Below, one piece after another: positions 44,448-54,382 of a stretch of 64,000 nucleotides of DNA (position 1 is its first letter; each line of letters opens with the position of its first letter). This stretch comes from Parabacteroides gordonii MS-1 = DSM 23371 (lineage in GTDB: Bacteria > Bacteroidota > Bacteroidia > Bacteroidales > Tannerellaceae), in contig NZ_KQ033919.1 in the NCBI RefSeq assembly GCF_000969825.1, positions 2,722,671 through 2,786,670 on the forward strand, written 5' to 3'. The position numbers and the translations under genes are program-made. The notes under the pieces are model-generated. The model made no database searches. It was not told the origin of the DNA and worked only from the letters and a program-made list of their open reading frames with translations.

Positions 44448-46004
44448 ATGAAACGTATAAATTATATTATTTCGACATATTTGATTCTTTTTTTGCTTGT
44501 GTCATGCAATGCTTTGGATCTTTCTCCGGAAGATTATTACGGAAGTAGTAATTTTTGGAATAACAGTTCGCAGGTAAAAGGATATATGATCGGTCTGCAT
44601 GGCCGTTTGCGGGAGAAAGCAGAGTCATTATTTATTTTAGGGGAGGCGAGAGGTGGAACACTTAAATCCGGAACGTCTTTTCTCAATAATAGTCTCGATT
44701 ATAGTTCACCAATAAAGACGAATACATTTTCCAAATACCTGACAGGTATAAATAACTGGAATGGATTATATGAGAATATATTGGAAGTCAATTTGTTCAT
44801 TCAGAAGGTAGAAAATGAATGTGATTTTCTTACGTCGGAAGAGAGGAATCAAGGCTTAGCCCAGGCATATGGACTACGGGCTTTCTATTATTTTATGCTT
44901 TACCGGACATATGGAGGTGTACCTTTAGTCAAGCTCCCGAATGTAATGAATGGTGTCACACATGCTGAGAACTTGTACTTGGAAAGGAGCTCAGCGAAAG
45001 AAACATTTGACTTTATCAAAGGTGATATTCAAAAATCAGAAGAATTGTTTGGGACAAATGGACAGATCGGGAAAGGAAGAACTTTATGGTCTAAGCCGGC
45101 TACTCTAATGTTGAAGGCTGAAATTTATTTATGGTCAGCTAAAGTGTCAACTGAAGATCAAATAGCTGTACCTGATGATGCAACGATTGCTAAAAAGGCC
45201 CTGGAGCCGTTGATCGGTCAATTCCGACTATTGCCTGATTTTAAGGATGTCTTTGATTATGAGAATAAAGGCAATGATGAAATCATTTTTGCGATAGGAT
45301 TTGCCGACGGTGAAAAGTCTAATTTCGCAGAGAACTTTACTTACTATGTTCAACATTTTAATAATCAGTTTTATGGACAAAACGGTCAGTTGATGGCCGA
45401 TACATTAGAAACGAAGGGTAACGGATTGTTGAGAAATGAATATAAGTGGGGGTTGTTTGCTTCCATGGATGATGACGATACGAGAAAAAGGTCAACATTT
45501 CTCGACTGTTATTACCAGGATGGAGCTCAAGCCGGTCTGATACTACGGAAATTTATGGGGATGCTGAACTCAAACGGCAATCGTTCATACTGCGATGACT
45601 ACATCATTTATAGATATGCTGATGTTTTGTTGATGATGGCTGAAATCGAGAACCTACAAGGAGGAAATGTGGCCGGATATATCAATCAGGTTCGTCAACG
45701 TGCTTATGGTGCAAGTTTTAAACCGGCAGTTCATGTCTATGAGAACTCGACCTTTGAACAGAATGAATTGGCAATATTGAAAGAGAGGGATAAAGAATTC
45801 GTATGGGAAGGAAAACGCTGGTTCGATCTTGTTCGTATGTGTGATGGAACAAAGAAGTCATTAGTTTTTTCTTCCAAGGCAAATTATGATGATCCGTCTC
45901 CGGTATTGAATGAGCAAAAGTCATTTATGATTTTATGGCCGATTGATATTGAGACATTGAATAATGATCCGAAGTTAGTGAATAATCCGGGATATGAAAA
46001 TTAA
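44448..46004 (+). CDS. SusD/RagB-like glycan-binding lipoprotein (PUL2)
   Basis: 518 aa from the ATG at 44448. An upstream TTG overlapping the susC stop would put charged residues before the signal peptide and is rejected. Lipobox Cys20 in FLLVSCNALD. The SusD signature helices are AQAYGLRAFYYFMLYRTYGG and IIYRYADVLLMMAEIENLQG, ending with KEFVWEGKRWFDLVRM. Surface glycan binding and lid of the SusC 2 channel. Confidence 0.95.
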   Translation: MKRINYIISTYLILFLLVSCNALDLSPEDYYGSSNFWNNSSQVKGYMIGLHGRLREKAESLFILGEARGGTLKSGTSFLNNSLDYSSPIKTNTFSKYLTGINNWNGLYENILEVNLFIQKVENECDFLTSEERNQGLAQAYGLRAFYYFMLYRTYGGVPLVKLPNVMNGVTHAENLYLERSSAKETFDFIKGDIQKSEELFGTNGQIGKGRTLWSKPATLMLKAEIYLWSAKVSTEDQIAVPDDATIAKKALEPLIGQFRLLPDFKDVFDYENKGNDEIIFAIGFADGEKSNFAENFTYYVQHFNNQFYGQNGQLMADTLETKGNGLLRNEYKWGLFASMDDDDTRKRSTFLDCYYQDGAQAGLILRKFMGMLNSNGNRSYCDDYIIYRYADVLLMMAEIENLQGGNVAGYINQVRQRAYGASFKPAVHVYENSTFEQNELAILKERDKEFVWEGKRWFDLVRMCDGTKKSLVFSSKANYDDPSPVLNEQKSFMILWPIDIETLNNDPKLVNNPGYEN

Positions 46005-46019
46005 ATTAAATAAGAGAAC

Positions 46020-47294
46020 ATGATGAAAAAGATAAAATATATTTTTCTTCTTTTCTGTCTGTATCCGTTTCTAATGCAGACGGATGGACAGAATAAAGCG
46101 TATGGGTTAGATATTGAAAAGAACAAAGTGATTTCAACAGATAGACAAGACGGACGCTATATCAGTACCAGAGGGGTAGTACATGCATTGATGAAAAGAA
46201 ATGTTCCGGCTTATGCTTTCCATTCCGACTTTTCTCAGCGTGAGTTTAATTATTGGAAAGAGGGGCTTCGGGGGAAAATGAAAGATTTGATGCGTCATCC
46301 GAACCTTCGGGACTTGCCGACTCCTAAACGAGTTAGTTGTGAGAAGCGGGAGGGATATCGGATTGAGAAATGGGAATCTTATCCATTACCGGAATGTGTC
46401 GTACCTTTTTTAATGCTGATTCCGGATCAAGTGAATGCCGGTAATCCAGTTCCAGGAGTCTTGTGTATACCAGGATCAGGACGTACGAAGGAGTCTTTGG
46501 CAGGTGAACCTGAACTTGAGACAAAATATGCCAGACCCAGGTTTCAGGAGGAAAACGAAATGGCGCTTAAATACGTTAAGATAGGATTAGTAGCAGTAGT
46601 TGTTGATAATCCCTGTATAGGAGAATGCTCTGATCTGGAGAAATACACGGTTGCTCCTTCTTATTACTTTGATGAATCTGCCCGTTGTTTATTAGAATTG
46701 GGGTGGAGCTATCTAGGGTATTCTTCCTATGTGGATATGCATGTGTTAAGTTGGATGAAAGAGCAACCATTTATCCGGAAAGAGCGTTTGATTGTAAGCG
46801 GACATTCTTTGGGCACTGAGCCGTTAATGGTTCTAGGTGCTTTGGACCCGACTATTTATGGTTTTGTTTATAGCGATTTTCTTTGTCGTACATTAGAGCG
46901 CATAATTGTAATGACTGAACCGAAAGAAAACGGATATCGCCCTTTTCCAAATTCGATTGAGCACCTGATTCCTGAGTTCCTGTGTAATTTTGATTTCCCC
47001 GACATCGTTTCGTCTTTGGCACCCAGGCCGATTATTTTCACGGAAGGAGGATTGGATCGGGACTTGGAGATGGTAAGGCAGGCTTATCGAATAGCCGGTC
47101 ATCCGGAAAATATAGAAATTCATTTTTATCCTAAATATGCAGATCCTGACAGTCGGAAAACAAAAGGGAATTTGCCGGAGGGGGTAAATAGAGAAGCTTA
47201 TTTTGATTTGACGAACGTGGATGCACCGAATCATTGTTTTAAGGAAAATCTGATTATACCCTGGGTAAAGAAAATCCTAAGTGAAGATAAATAA
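46020..47294 (+). CDS. Secreted alpha/beta-hydrolase, probable carbohydrate esterase (PUL2)
   Basis: 424 aa with a signal peptide (MMKKIKYIFLLFCLYPFLMQ). Alpha/beta-hydrolase fold: oxyanion strand PGVLCIPGSGRTKES, nucleophile Ser263 in SGHSLG, a possible acid in the strand APRPIIFTEGGLDRD, and His405 in DAPNHCF. It resembles the Bacteroidetes dienelactone-hydrolase/acetyl-xylan-esterase type found in PULs, which remove acyl groups from glycans. It is the only enzyme in PUL2, 15 nt behind susD. The substrate is unknown; with no glycosidase beside it, the PUL may depend on enzymes encoded elsewhere. Confidence 0.8.
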   Translation: MMKKIKYIFLLFCLYPFLMQTDGQNKAYGLDIEKNKVISTDRQDGRYISTRGVVHALMKRNVPAYAFHSDFSQREFNYWKEGLRGKMKDLMRHPNLRDLPTPKRVSCEKREGYRIEKWESYPLPECVVPFLMLIPDQVNAGNPVPGVLCIPGSGRTKESLAGEPELETKYARPRFQEENEMALKYVKIGLVAVVVDNPCIGECSDLEKYTVAPSYYFDESARCLLELGWSYLGYSSYVDMHVLSWMKEQPFIRKERLIVSGHSLGTEPLMVLGALDPTIYGFVYSDFLCRTLERIIVMTEPKENGYRPFPNSIEHLIPEFLCNFDFPDIVSSLAPRPIIFTEGGLDRDLEMVRQAYRIAGHPENIEIHFYPKYADPDSRKTKGNLPEGVNREAYFDLTNVDAPNHCFKENLIIPWVKKILSEDK

Positions 47295-47336
47295 CTAATT
47301 CATTGATTACATCTTTGTAAAACAGAGAGTGCCGGT

Positions 47337-47380
47337 AAAAGCTGTAAAGAGACTTCACTGTTCCTTTACAGCTTTTATAT
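47337..47380 (+). terminator. Terminator of PUL2
   Basis: A 13-bp perfect stem AAAAGCTGTAAAG (47337-47349) / CTTTACAGCTTTT (47364-47376), 42 nt after the esterase stop. Confidence 0.93.
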
Positions 47381-47413
47381 TTCCGGGAATGAATGACTTT
47401 CGAAAAAAACTAA

Positions 47414-47421
47414 TAGATTTG
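47414..47421 (+). promoter_or_regulatory. Promoter -7 box for sigma gene 3
   Basis: TAGATTTG, 48 nt before the ATG at 47470. Confidence 0.5.
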
Positions 47422-47469
47422 TACAATTATTATTAGTAAGATACAGCGTTCTTTTATTGTAAACTTTTT

Positions 47470-48084
47470 ATGGCAGATTTTACCGACGAGAAAATATTAC
47501 TGAAAGAAATAAAGGATGGAAATGATCAGGCTTTTGAATTTCTTTTCAAAAGCTATTATCCTCGTTTGCGTGGATATGCATCTCGTTTTGTGGAAGATCA
47601 GGAGGCTGTGAGGGATATTATTCAGGAAAGTTTCCTGAAATTCTGGGAAAAGCGTGAGTTGATAGAAGCCATATCCGTCTCTGCCCTTTTGTTTGCTATG
47701 GTTCGGAATGCCTGTCTGAATTATCTGAAACATCTTCAAATAGTAGAACAACACAACGTAGAACATCTGGCCTCTATTGCCGGGAGAGAGGAACTGTATA
47801 GCCTTGATTTTAATCCTTCTCCGGAATACACTTTATTATACAACGAATTGCAGGAACAAGTGAATGTAGTTATAGACACGCTGCCTACGCGTTGCCGTGA
47901 AGTATTTATTATGAGCCGCTTTGATAAAAAGAAGAATCGTGAGATAGCAGAAGCTTTAAGTATCTCTACGACTGCTGTGGAAAAGCATATAGCCAAAGCA
48001 TTAACGACTTTCTCCAAACACTTTAAAGACAAGTATCCTCTCGATATCTATATTGTTATTATTGCATGGTTGCTATCTGATTAG
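47470..48084 (+). CDS. ECF RNA polymerase sigma factor, FecI-like (PUL3)
   Basis: 204 aa. Region 2: DGNDQAFEFLFKSYYPRLRG and VRDIIQESFLKFWEKRELIE. Region 4: LPTRCREVFIMSRFDKKKNR and EIAEALSISTTAVEKHIAKA. Head of the third sigma/FecR/SusC/SusD block. The distance to FecR 3 is 260 nt, longer than in the other two blocks because hairpin array D is inserted there. Confidence 0.94.
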   Translation: MADFTDEKILLKEIKDGNDQAFEFLFKSYYPRLRGYASRFVEDQEAVRDIIQESFLKFWEKRELIEAISVSALLFAMVRNACLNYLKHLQIVEQHNVEHLASIAGREELYSLDFNPSPEYTLLYNELQEQVNVVIDTLPTRCREVFIMSRFDKKKNREIAEALSISTTAVEKHIAKALTTFSKHFKDKYPLDIYIVIIAWLLSD

Positions 48085-48134
48085 CAAGAAACAGGAGACT
48101 TGCTATTACATTTCTCCCTATGTTTTAATTTTTT

Positions 48135-48222
48135 GACCTTGGTAGTAAACGTTTGTCACCTTGGTAGTAAACGTTTTTGACCTAGGTGGTAAATCTTTTC
48201 GACCTTGGTCAAAAATATAAAA
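48135..48222. repeat. Hairpin array D: four units of 22 nt between sigma 3 and FecR 3
   Basis: Units start at 48135, 48157, 48179 and 48201 with a strict 22-nt period. Units 1-3 read GACCTTGGTAGTAAACGTTT or close variants, combining two small palindromes (ACCTAGGT-like and AAACGTTT); unit 4 is degenerate and contains GACCTTGGTC. The sequence is unrelated to arrays A and C, but period and position, just after a stop codon, are the same. Confidence 0.88.
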
Positions 48223-48344
48223 CGTCCGGTACTTTATATTAGTAGGCAGGCAGAAAGAAAAAAAGGGATAAGGAGAAAAAAATAGAACATCGGGGGTTGG
48301 GTAAAAAAAGAATGGGTTGTTACATCATATAGAAAGAGGAAATT

Positions 48345-49343
48345 ATGGAATTGGAAAAGGAGAATATTCATCAGTTAGCCGTACACTATTTTGAAGGGCG
48401 TATTACTTTGCAGGAGGAGGAAGAACTCTTTCGCTTTGTGAATGCCTGTGCGGATAATTATGAGATGTTCCGTCGATGGGAAAAAGAATGGATGCAATCG
48501 GCTACACCCGACCTGGGTGTGATCAGCGAATGGAAACATTTACAACGACGTGTTCAGATACAACGCAATATGCCGGATATGTTCGGACATAAGAAATATA
48601 GCCTGCGTCAGGTAGTTGCCGTGGCTGCTGTAGTCGTGGTGGTCATGTTGAGCGGTGCTTATGGGGCATTGTCTTTCTTCAATAAACAAGCCGATCCGAA
48701 TTATTTCGCTCTGGTCACTGCTTATGGTGAGAAAAGCAAAGTGATACTGACCGATGGAACGGTCGTTTGGTTGAATGCCGGATCGACTTTGCGGTATGCG
48801 GATAACTTTAATGCAAGCAACCGGACAGTGCAACTGGAGGGAGAAGCCTATTTTGAAGTAGAAAAGCAATCGGACGAATCGCCGTTTCTGGTTAAGACAA
48901 GTTGTTACGATGTATTGGTGAAAGGTACAAAGTTCAATGTGACCTCTTATGCTGAAGATCCTTTTTCTACAACTACTCTATTGGAAGGAGCTGTCAATGT
49001 TTTGTACGAAGGAAGGCAACTGGAAGTAAAGCCCGGCGAATTACTTTGCTTCGATAAGGAGAAAAAAGATTTTTCCAGCCACCATGTACAGGCTTCGCAA
49101 TACCGGTCATGGATTGAAGGAAGAGTTGAATATGACGAAATAGCATTAGGCGAACTGGCTGTCCGCCTGTCAAGGAAGTATGATGTGAAGATACATCTGG
49201 ATACTGCACTTGATGAAGACGCCACCTTCAGGGTCTCATTGCGGAACGAAGAGACTATCGGCCAGTTCCTGCAGGCACTTTCCGATATCATTCCGATACG
49301 CTTTGAGCGGCAGGGAGAAGATATTTATATCAAAAAACAATAG
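48345..49343 (+). CDS. FecR-like anti-sigma factor (PUL3)
   Basis: 332 aa. Cytosolic N-terminus, membrane segment at about 89-112 (VVAVAAVVVVVMLSGAYGAL), FecR domain with LTDGTVVWLNAGSTLRYADN and LEGEAYFEVEKQSDES, and C-terminal DUF4974-type domain (LGELAVRLSRKYDVKIHLDT). Only 49 nt before susC 3, with no leader hairpin like those of PUL1 and PUL2. Confidence 0.93.
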   Translation: MELEKENIHQLAVHYFEGRITLQEEEELFRFVNACADNYEMFRRWEKEWMQSATPDLGVISEWKHLQRRVQIQRNMPDMFGHKKYSLRQVVAVAAVVVVVMLSGAYGALSFFNKQADPNYFALVTAYGEKSKVILTDGTVVWLNAGSTLRYADNFNASNRTVQLEGEAYFEVEKQSDESPFLVKTSCYDVLVKGTKFNVTSYAEDPFSTTTLLEGAVNVLYEGRQLEVKPGELLCFDKEKKDFSSHHVQASQYRSWIEGRVEYDEIALGELAVRLSRKYDVKIHLDTALDEDATFRVSLRNEETIGQFLQALSDIIPIRFERQGEDIYIKKQ

Positions 49344-49392
49344 CGCGCTTTGTTTATATATGTATTAAATCTAATAACTAACTATCTATCTT

Positions 49393-52300
49393 ATGATGTA
49401 CAAAAAGCATGTGGGAAGGTCTTTAATATTGGCCTTGCTACTTTCCGGCTCATTATCGGTGGACGCTCAGAAAATCACTCAGCAGTTCAGGAACGTCCCT
49501 TTGAAAACAGTACTGGAGGAAGTGGAGAAACAGCTCCAGTATTCAGTCATCTATAAAAAAGATGAAGTGAATGAGCAAAAACAGATCAATCATAATTTTA
49601 AGGATGCATCTGTCGAAGAAGTCTTGTCGGCTATCCTGGATAAAGGATTAAGCTACTCTATCCAGGGGAAAATGATCGTTATCTCGCAAAAGACCACTAA
49701 AGCGTCGGCTCCGCAACAACAGAAGAAAGTAACAGGTGTTGTGAAGGACAAAACCGGAGAACCGGTGATTGGAGCCAATGTAATAGAACGCGGAACAACA
49801 AACGGTACGGTGACAGACCTCGATGGGCGTTTTACGTTGGAAGTTCCCCAGAATGCCGTTTTGCAAGTCTCCTATATCGGCTATATGGAACAGGAAATCC
49901 CGGTGAATAACCGGAGCGATATCTCTGTCTCTCTTTTGGATGATACACAGAATCTGGATGAGATCGTTGTTGTCGGTTACGGAACACAAAAGAAGGTGAA
50001 CCTGACCGGTGCAGTCAGCAGTGTAAAGGCCGATGTGCTGGAGAACAGAACGACTTCCGACCCGGTCAATATGCTGACCGGTAACGTATCGGGTGTGACC
50101 ATTGTACAGAATGCCGGACAGCCGGGAGCCGACGGAGCTGCTTTGCGTGTCCGTGGTGTCGGTACGCTGGGGAATTCCGAAGCGATGGTTATCATCGATG
50201 GAGTGGAGTCGTCGATGAGCAATGTCGATCCGAACGATATCGAGAATATTTCCGTATTGAAAGATGCTGCGGCAGCTTCTATCTATGGTGTGCGTGCGGC
50301 AAACGGCGTTGTGTTGATTACTACCAAAAGAGGTGCTGTGGGCAAGCCCGTGATCTCCTATAACGGATATGTTGGCTGGCAGGAAGCGACCCGCTTACCG
50401 AAATATCTGGACTCGTATAATTATGCTGTCCTTTTGAATGAGGCTTATAAGAATGACGGATTGGAGGGATTGTATTCAGACCCTGACCTGCAAAAGTTTA
50501 AAGATGGTTCCGATCCGGATCATTTTGCCAATAGCGATTGGTTGGGTACGTTATTCAGCGAAAACGGGCTGTTTCATAATCACCATTTGAGTGTGAACGG
50601 TGGGTCTGAGGCAATTAAATATTCTCTTTCCTTTGGTTATCATAATAAGGAAGGGTTGATGCCGAACACTGAATATAATAAGTTCAATGTCCGTTCGAAC
50701 CTCGATGCGAAGATCAACGACCGGTTGAATGTCTCTTTGAACCTTTCGGCCTATCGTAGCCGTATGGCGGCTCCTGCTACCGGCATGACCAGTATAATGT
50801 ATTATGCATTTCGTGAAACGCCGGTTACTCCGATCCAGTTCCAGAATGGAAATTACGGATTATTCAAGAACGAACATAACTCAGTCGCTTCTGCCCGTGA
50901 AAGTGGTCTGGCACGTACCTACAATAATAATTTCCAGGGAAGTGCTTCCTTTACCTATAAGATCATCGACGGATTGTCCTTGCGTGGAAATGCTTCAACG
51001 ACATTCAATCTGAAAGACGAACATACTTTCCTCAGGAGTATGAAGTTTTATACCGCCGAGTCTGTTGATCCTATCCGTACGACTCGCAGTGAAGTGGAGA
51101 ACAAGGATAATAAGATGCTGGAAGTAAATCTTCAGGCATATCTGGATTATGCAAAGAGCTTCGGTAAACACGACCTGAAAGGTTTGTTGGGATATTCCCA
51201 GTTATATAACCAGTATCGCATCTTAGGAGCATCCCGTAAGGATCTACCTTTGAATAACAGCCTGGGTGAAATTAATGCGGGCGATATAACGACACAGACT
51301 TCCGAGGGGAATATGGTGGAATACGCTTTGCGTTCAGCCTTTGCCCGTGTGAACTATACATTCGACAACCGCTACCTGCTGGAAGCGAATATCAGATACG
51401 ACGGTACTTCACGTTTCCCGAAAGATAACCGTTTCGGTGCATTCCCTTCTTTCTCTGCCGGATGGCGTGTGTCTGAAGAAAGTTTCTTCACGGCTTCCTG
51501 GATCGATAATCTGAAGTTACGTGCTTCCTGGGGACAATTAGGTAATCAGGAGATTGGCGATTATGCCTTCTATAATACCTATATGTTCGGCCAGAACTAC
51601 AACTTCGGTAATATGTTATATCCGGGTATTTCAATCAATGAAAAGATGGCTAACTCGATCATTACCTGGGAAAAGACAGACCAGATTGATATCGGTGTCG
51701 ATGCGGATGCTTTCGGTGGCAAGCTGAGCTTCACCGGTGACTTCTTCGTTAAGAACACAAAAGATATCCTGCTGGAGTTGCCTATCCCGGAAATCGTAGG
51801 GGTGAAACCGCCGATGCAGAATGCCGGTAAGGTTCGTAATACAGGTATGGAAATGCAGATCAGCCATAACAACCAGATCAATGATTTCAAGTATTATGCA
51901 ACATTCAACTTCAGCTATGTGCATAATGAAATTACCGACCTGAGCGGAGGTGATACTCCCGGACGTTCTGTAGGCGATCCTATCAACAATATCTATGGAT
52001 ATGTTTGCGAAGGAATCTTCAAAGACCAGGCGGAGATCGACGGACATCCTACACAGATCTGGGGTGCTAAACCGGGCGATCTTAAATATAAGGATTTGAA
52101 CAATGATAAGAAGATCGATGAAAACGACCGTCAGTCGCTGGGTACTTATTTCCCTAAAATAAACTACGGGCTTCGTCTGGGCTTCGAATATAAGAACTTT
52201 GACTTTTCAGCCTTGCTGCAAGGTGCCGGAATGGTTAATGCAATTGTGAAGGATGAAATCAACAAGGCATTCTACAATGGAGGTAAAGTGACTGAATATC

Positions 52301-52641
52301 ACCTGGATCGCTGGACGCCGGAAAACCTTGATGCTACATATCCCCGCTTGTCGATGAAAGATTCTAAAAAGAACTGGATGACTTCTACTTTCTGGATGCA
52401 GAATGCTTCTTATCTGAAGATGAGAAATATGCAACTCGGTTATTCATTGCCTAAACAGGTACTGGCCGGTTCGGGTATTACCCGCCTGAGAGTATACTTC
52501 AGTGTCGATAACCTGTTCACTATTACCGGATTTGACGGTGTTGACCCGGAATCGGCTTACAACATGAAAGACTTATCCGTGGTTAGTAGCTATTATCCGC
52601 TGACAAGAAATTATTCATTTGGTGTTAACCTTTCATTCTAA
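49393..52641 (+). CDS. SusC-like TonB-dependent transporter with STN domain (PUL3)
   Basis: 1082 aa. Signal peptide ending near VDAQK, STN domain at about 27-95 (LKTVLEEVEKQLQYSVIYKK), carboxypeptidase-like domain (GVVKDKTGEPVIGANVIERG), plug with LDEIVVVGYGTQKKVNLTGA and the SusC-typical NDIENISVLKDAAAASIYGV, barrel ending NYSFGVNLSF. It is the uptake pore for the PUL3 glycan. Because the corrinoid/rhamnose operon follows, the imported glycan may carry a methylated deoxysugar. Confidence 0.96.
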   Translation: MMYKKHVGRSLILALLLSGSLSVDAQKITQQFRNVPLKTVLEEVEKQLQYSVIYKKDEVNEQKQINHNFKDASVEEVLSAILDKGLSYSIQGKMIVISQKTTKASAPQQQKKVTGVVKDKTGEPVIGANVIERGTTNGTVTDLDGRFTLEVPQNAVLQVSYIGYMEQEIPVNNRSDISVSLLDDTQNLDEIVVVGYGTQKKVNLTGAVSSVKADVLENRTTSDPVNMLTGNVSGVTIVQNAGQPGADGAALRVRGVGTLGNSEAMVIIDGVESSMSNVDPNDIENISVLKDAAAASIYGVRAANGVVLITTKRGAVGKPVISYNGYVGWQEATRLPKYLDSYNYAVLLNEAYKNDGLEGLYSDPDLQKFKDGSDPDHFANSDWLGTLFSENGLFHNHHLSVNGGSEAIKYSLSFGYHNKEGLMPNTEYNKFNVRSNLDAKINDRLNVSLNLSAYRSRMAAPATGMTSIMYYAFRETPVTPIQFQNGNYGLFKNEHNSVASARESGLARTYNNNFQGSASFTYKIIDGLSLRGNASTTFNLKDEHTFLRSMKFYTAESVDPIRTTRSEVENKDNKMLEVNLQAYLDYAKSFGKHDLKGLLGYSQLYNQYRILGASRKDLPLNNSLGEINAGDITTQTSEGNMVEYALRSAFARVNYTFDNRYLLEANIRYDGTSRFPKDNRFGAFPSFSAGWRVSEESFFTASWIDNLKLRASWGQLGNQEIGDYAFYNTYMFGQNYNFGNMLYPGISINEKMANSIITWEKTDQIDIGVDADAFGGKLSFTGDFFVKNTKDILLELPIPEIVGVKPPMQNAGKVRNTGMEMQISHNNQINDFKYYATFNFSYVHNEITDLSGGDTPGRSVGDPINNIYGYVCEGIFKDQAEIDGHPTQIWGAKPGDLKYKDLNNDKKIDENDRQSLGTYFPKINYGLRLGFEYKNFDFSALLQGAGMVNAIVKDEINKAFYNGGKVTEYHLDRWTPENLDATYPRLSMKDSKKNWMTSTFWMQNASYLKMRNMQLGYSLPKQVLAGSGITRLRVYFSVDNLFTITGFDGVDPESAYNMKDLSVVSSYYPLTRNYSFGVNLSF

Positions 52642-52659
52642 TAAAACTGTAGACGAATT

Positions 52660-54207
52660 ATGAAACTAAAATATTTATTTATATCGCTTATCTCGTTATT
52701 CGGAACCGGTTGCAACGACGGGTTTCTGGATAAGATCCCGACAGACCAGCTCTCCGACGAGTCTTTCTGGATGGTAAAAGAGGATGCCGTGAAATATTCG
52801 GCAGCTACTTATCGCTATCTTGTCCAGTCGGGAAACCATATGGTCATGCTCGATTGCTATACCGACAATGCCATTCCTGTTCATATCCATGCGGAGCAGG
52901 GGGATATCTCTTCTTGTACGGCAACGGCTTCAAATCCTCACTTTAAACAGGTTTGGCAGGATGCTTACCGTGGTATCCGCCGCTGTAATATCTTCCTTGA
53001 TAATATAGCCAAGGTGGAGATGAAAGAAGATGAGAAAACGATCCTGATCGGTGAGATTGAATTCTTACGGGCTTATTTCCATGCCACTTTATTGAAATTC
53101 TATGGGGGTATTCCTATCCTGACCCGTGCTTTGGAGTTGAACGAAACGATCCCTTCACGGAATACGGAAGAAGAAGTCTATAAGTTTATTGTAGAGGAAT
53201 GCGATAAGGCTGCACAAAAGTTACCGTTGACCCGTTCCGATAACACGGAACTAGGACGTGCCAACAAGGGGGCTGCATTAGCATTGAAAGCTCATATCAG
53301 TTATCTGATGAAGAAATACGATGTAGCGGCCAGCGCAGCTAAAGAAGTGATGAACCTGGGTGTTTACAACCTGTATGGTAATTACGGCGATCTGTTCTCT
53401 GCAGAACATGAAAATAACAGCGAAGTGATATTCGATCATCAATATATGGAGAATGCATTGGATTATGATTATACCGGCAGTTGGATCGACCAGTTCTTCT
53501 CTCCGCTGATGATGGGAGGCTGGGAAGCATTGTCGCCGACACAGGATCTTATCGATGCATACGAATGTACGGATGGGAAATCCATTGGTGAGTCGAAGCT
53601 TTACAATCCTGAAAAGCCGTTTGAGAACCGTGATCCCCGCCTGGCCTATTCTATCCTGTGGCATGGTTGCGAGTTCGGAGGACAGATTTATAGTACAGAA
53701 GGGACAATGGGGAATGGTAATGCCACCCGTACTGGATATACGATGCGTAAATATATTAATCCAAAGAATGTAGGGAATGAATATCCGGGCTGGATTAACT
53801 ATATCCTGTTCCGTTATGCAGAAGTCTTACTGATCTATGCGGAAGCACAGAATGAATTGAGCGGGCCGGATGCATCCGTATATGAAGCTGTCAATAGGAT
53901 TCGCCAACGTCCGAGCGTGGAACTTCCGCCTTTACCGGCTAATCTGACAAAAGACCAGATGCGCGAAGCTATTCGCCGAGAACGCCGTGTTGAGTTTACG
54001 TTTGAAGGCATTCACCTGTTCGAGACCCGCAGCTGGAGAACGACGGAAGCCTGTGTAAACAAACCGGCTTACGGTATGACTTTCGACGGGAAAAAGGTTT
54101 TGGTGGAACAGCGTAAGTTCGATCCGAACAAGAACTATTTATGGGCACTTCCTCTGACTGAAATTGATTTGTCTAAAGGAGCGTTGGTACAGAACCCGGG
54201 ATATTGA
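52660..54207 (+). CDS. SusD/RagB-like glycan-binding lipoprotein (PUL3)
   Basis: 515 aa with lipobox Cys18 in LFGTGCNDG. Typical segments: GEIEFLRAYFHATLLKFYGG, ILFRYAEVLLIYAEAQNELS and IRRERRVEFTFEGIHLFETR. It starts 18 nt after susC 3 and is followed by a terminator, which separates it from the next operon. Confidence 0.95.
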   Translation: MKLKYLFISLISLFGTGCNDGFLDKIPTDQLSDESFWMVKEDAVKYSAATYRYLVQSGNHMVMLDCYTDNAIPVHIHAEQGDISSCTATASNPHFKQVWQDAYRGIRRCNIFLDNIAKVEMKEDEKTILIGEIEFLRAYFHATLLKFYGGIPILTRALELNETIPSRNTEEEVYKFIVEECDKAAQKLPLTRSDNTELGRANKGAALALKAHISYLMKKYDVAASAAKEVMNLGVYNLYGNYGDLFSAEHENNSEVIFDHQYMENALDYDYTGSWIDQFFSPLMMGGWEALSPTQDLIDAYECTDGKSIGESKLYNPEKPFENRDPRLAYSILWHGCEFGGQIYSTEGTMGNGNATRTGYTMRKYINPKNVGNEYPGWINYILFRYAEVLLIYAEAQNELSGPDASVYEAVNRIRQRPSVELPPLPANLTKDQMREAIRRERRVEFTFEGIHLFETRSWRTTEACVNKPAYGMTFDGKKVLVEQRKFDPNKNYLWALPLTEIDLSKGALVQNPGY

Positions 54208-54222
54208 TCATCTATTAATAAT

Positions 54223-54265
54223 AAAAGCCTCTGGTGGGACTTCTCCTGTCAGGGGCTTTTTGTTT
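54223..54265 (+). terminator. Terminator of PUL3
   Basis: Arms AAAAGCC-T-CTG and CAG-G-GGCTTTTT with a T-rich end, 16 nt after the susD stop. It means that the operon beginning at 54383 has its own promoter. Confidence 0.88.
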
Positions 54266-54346
54266 TATATCGATTTTAAACCGGTAAATCCCTGAAACAG
54301 TCAAAATAACCACGAATATTGAAAACTCCTGCAGTTCTCTATCCTT

Positions 54347-54354
54347 TATCTTTG
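54347..54354 (+). promoter_or_regulatory. Promoter -7 box for the mutarotase/corrinoid operon
   Basis: TATCTTTG, 28 nt before the ATG at 54383. A TTG lies 25 nt further upstream, longer than the usual 19-20 nt spacing. No cobalamin riboswitch was recognised upstream. Confidence 0.55.
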
Positions 54355-54382
54355 TGATACTTAATCTAATATAGAGAAGAAT

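Noticed and set aside
17363-48222. The 22-24 nt arrays as CRISPR arrays
   Set aside because: There is no constant repeat separated by unique spacers of 30 nt or more, each unit is itself a dyad, and no cas gene is in the window.
54210-54382. A cobalamin riboswitch before the corrinoid operon
   Set aside because: Only about 170 bp are available, a third of which is the PUL3 terminator, and no B12-box-like conserved core is recognisable.
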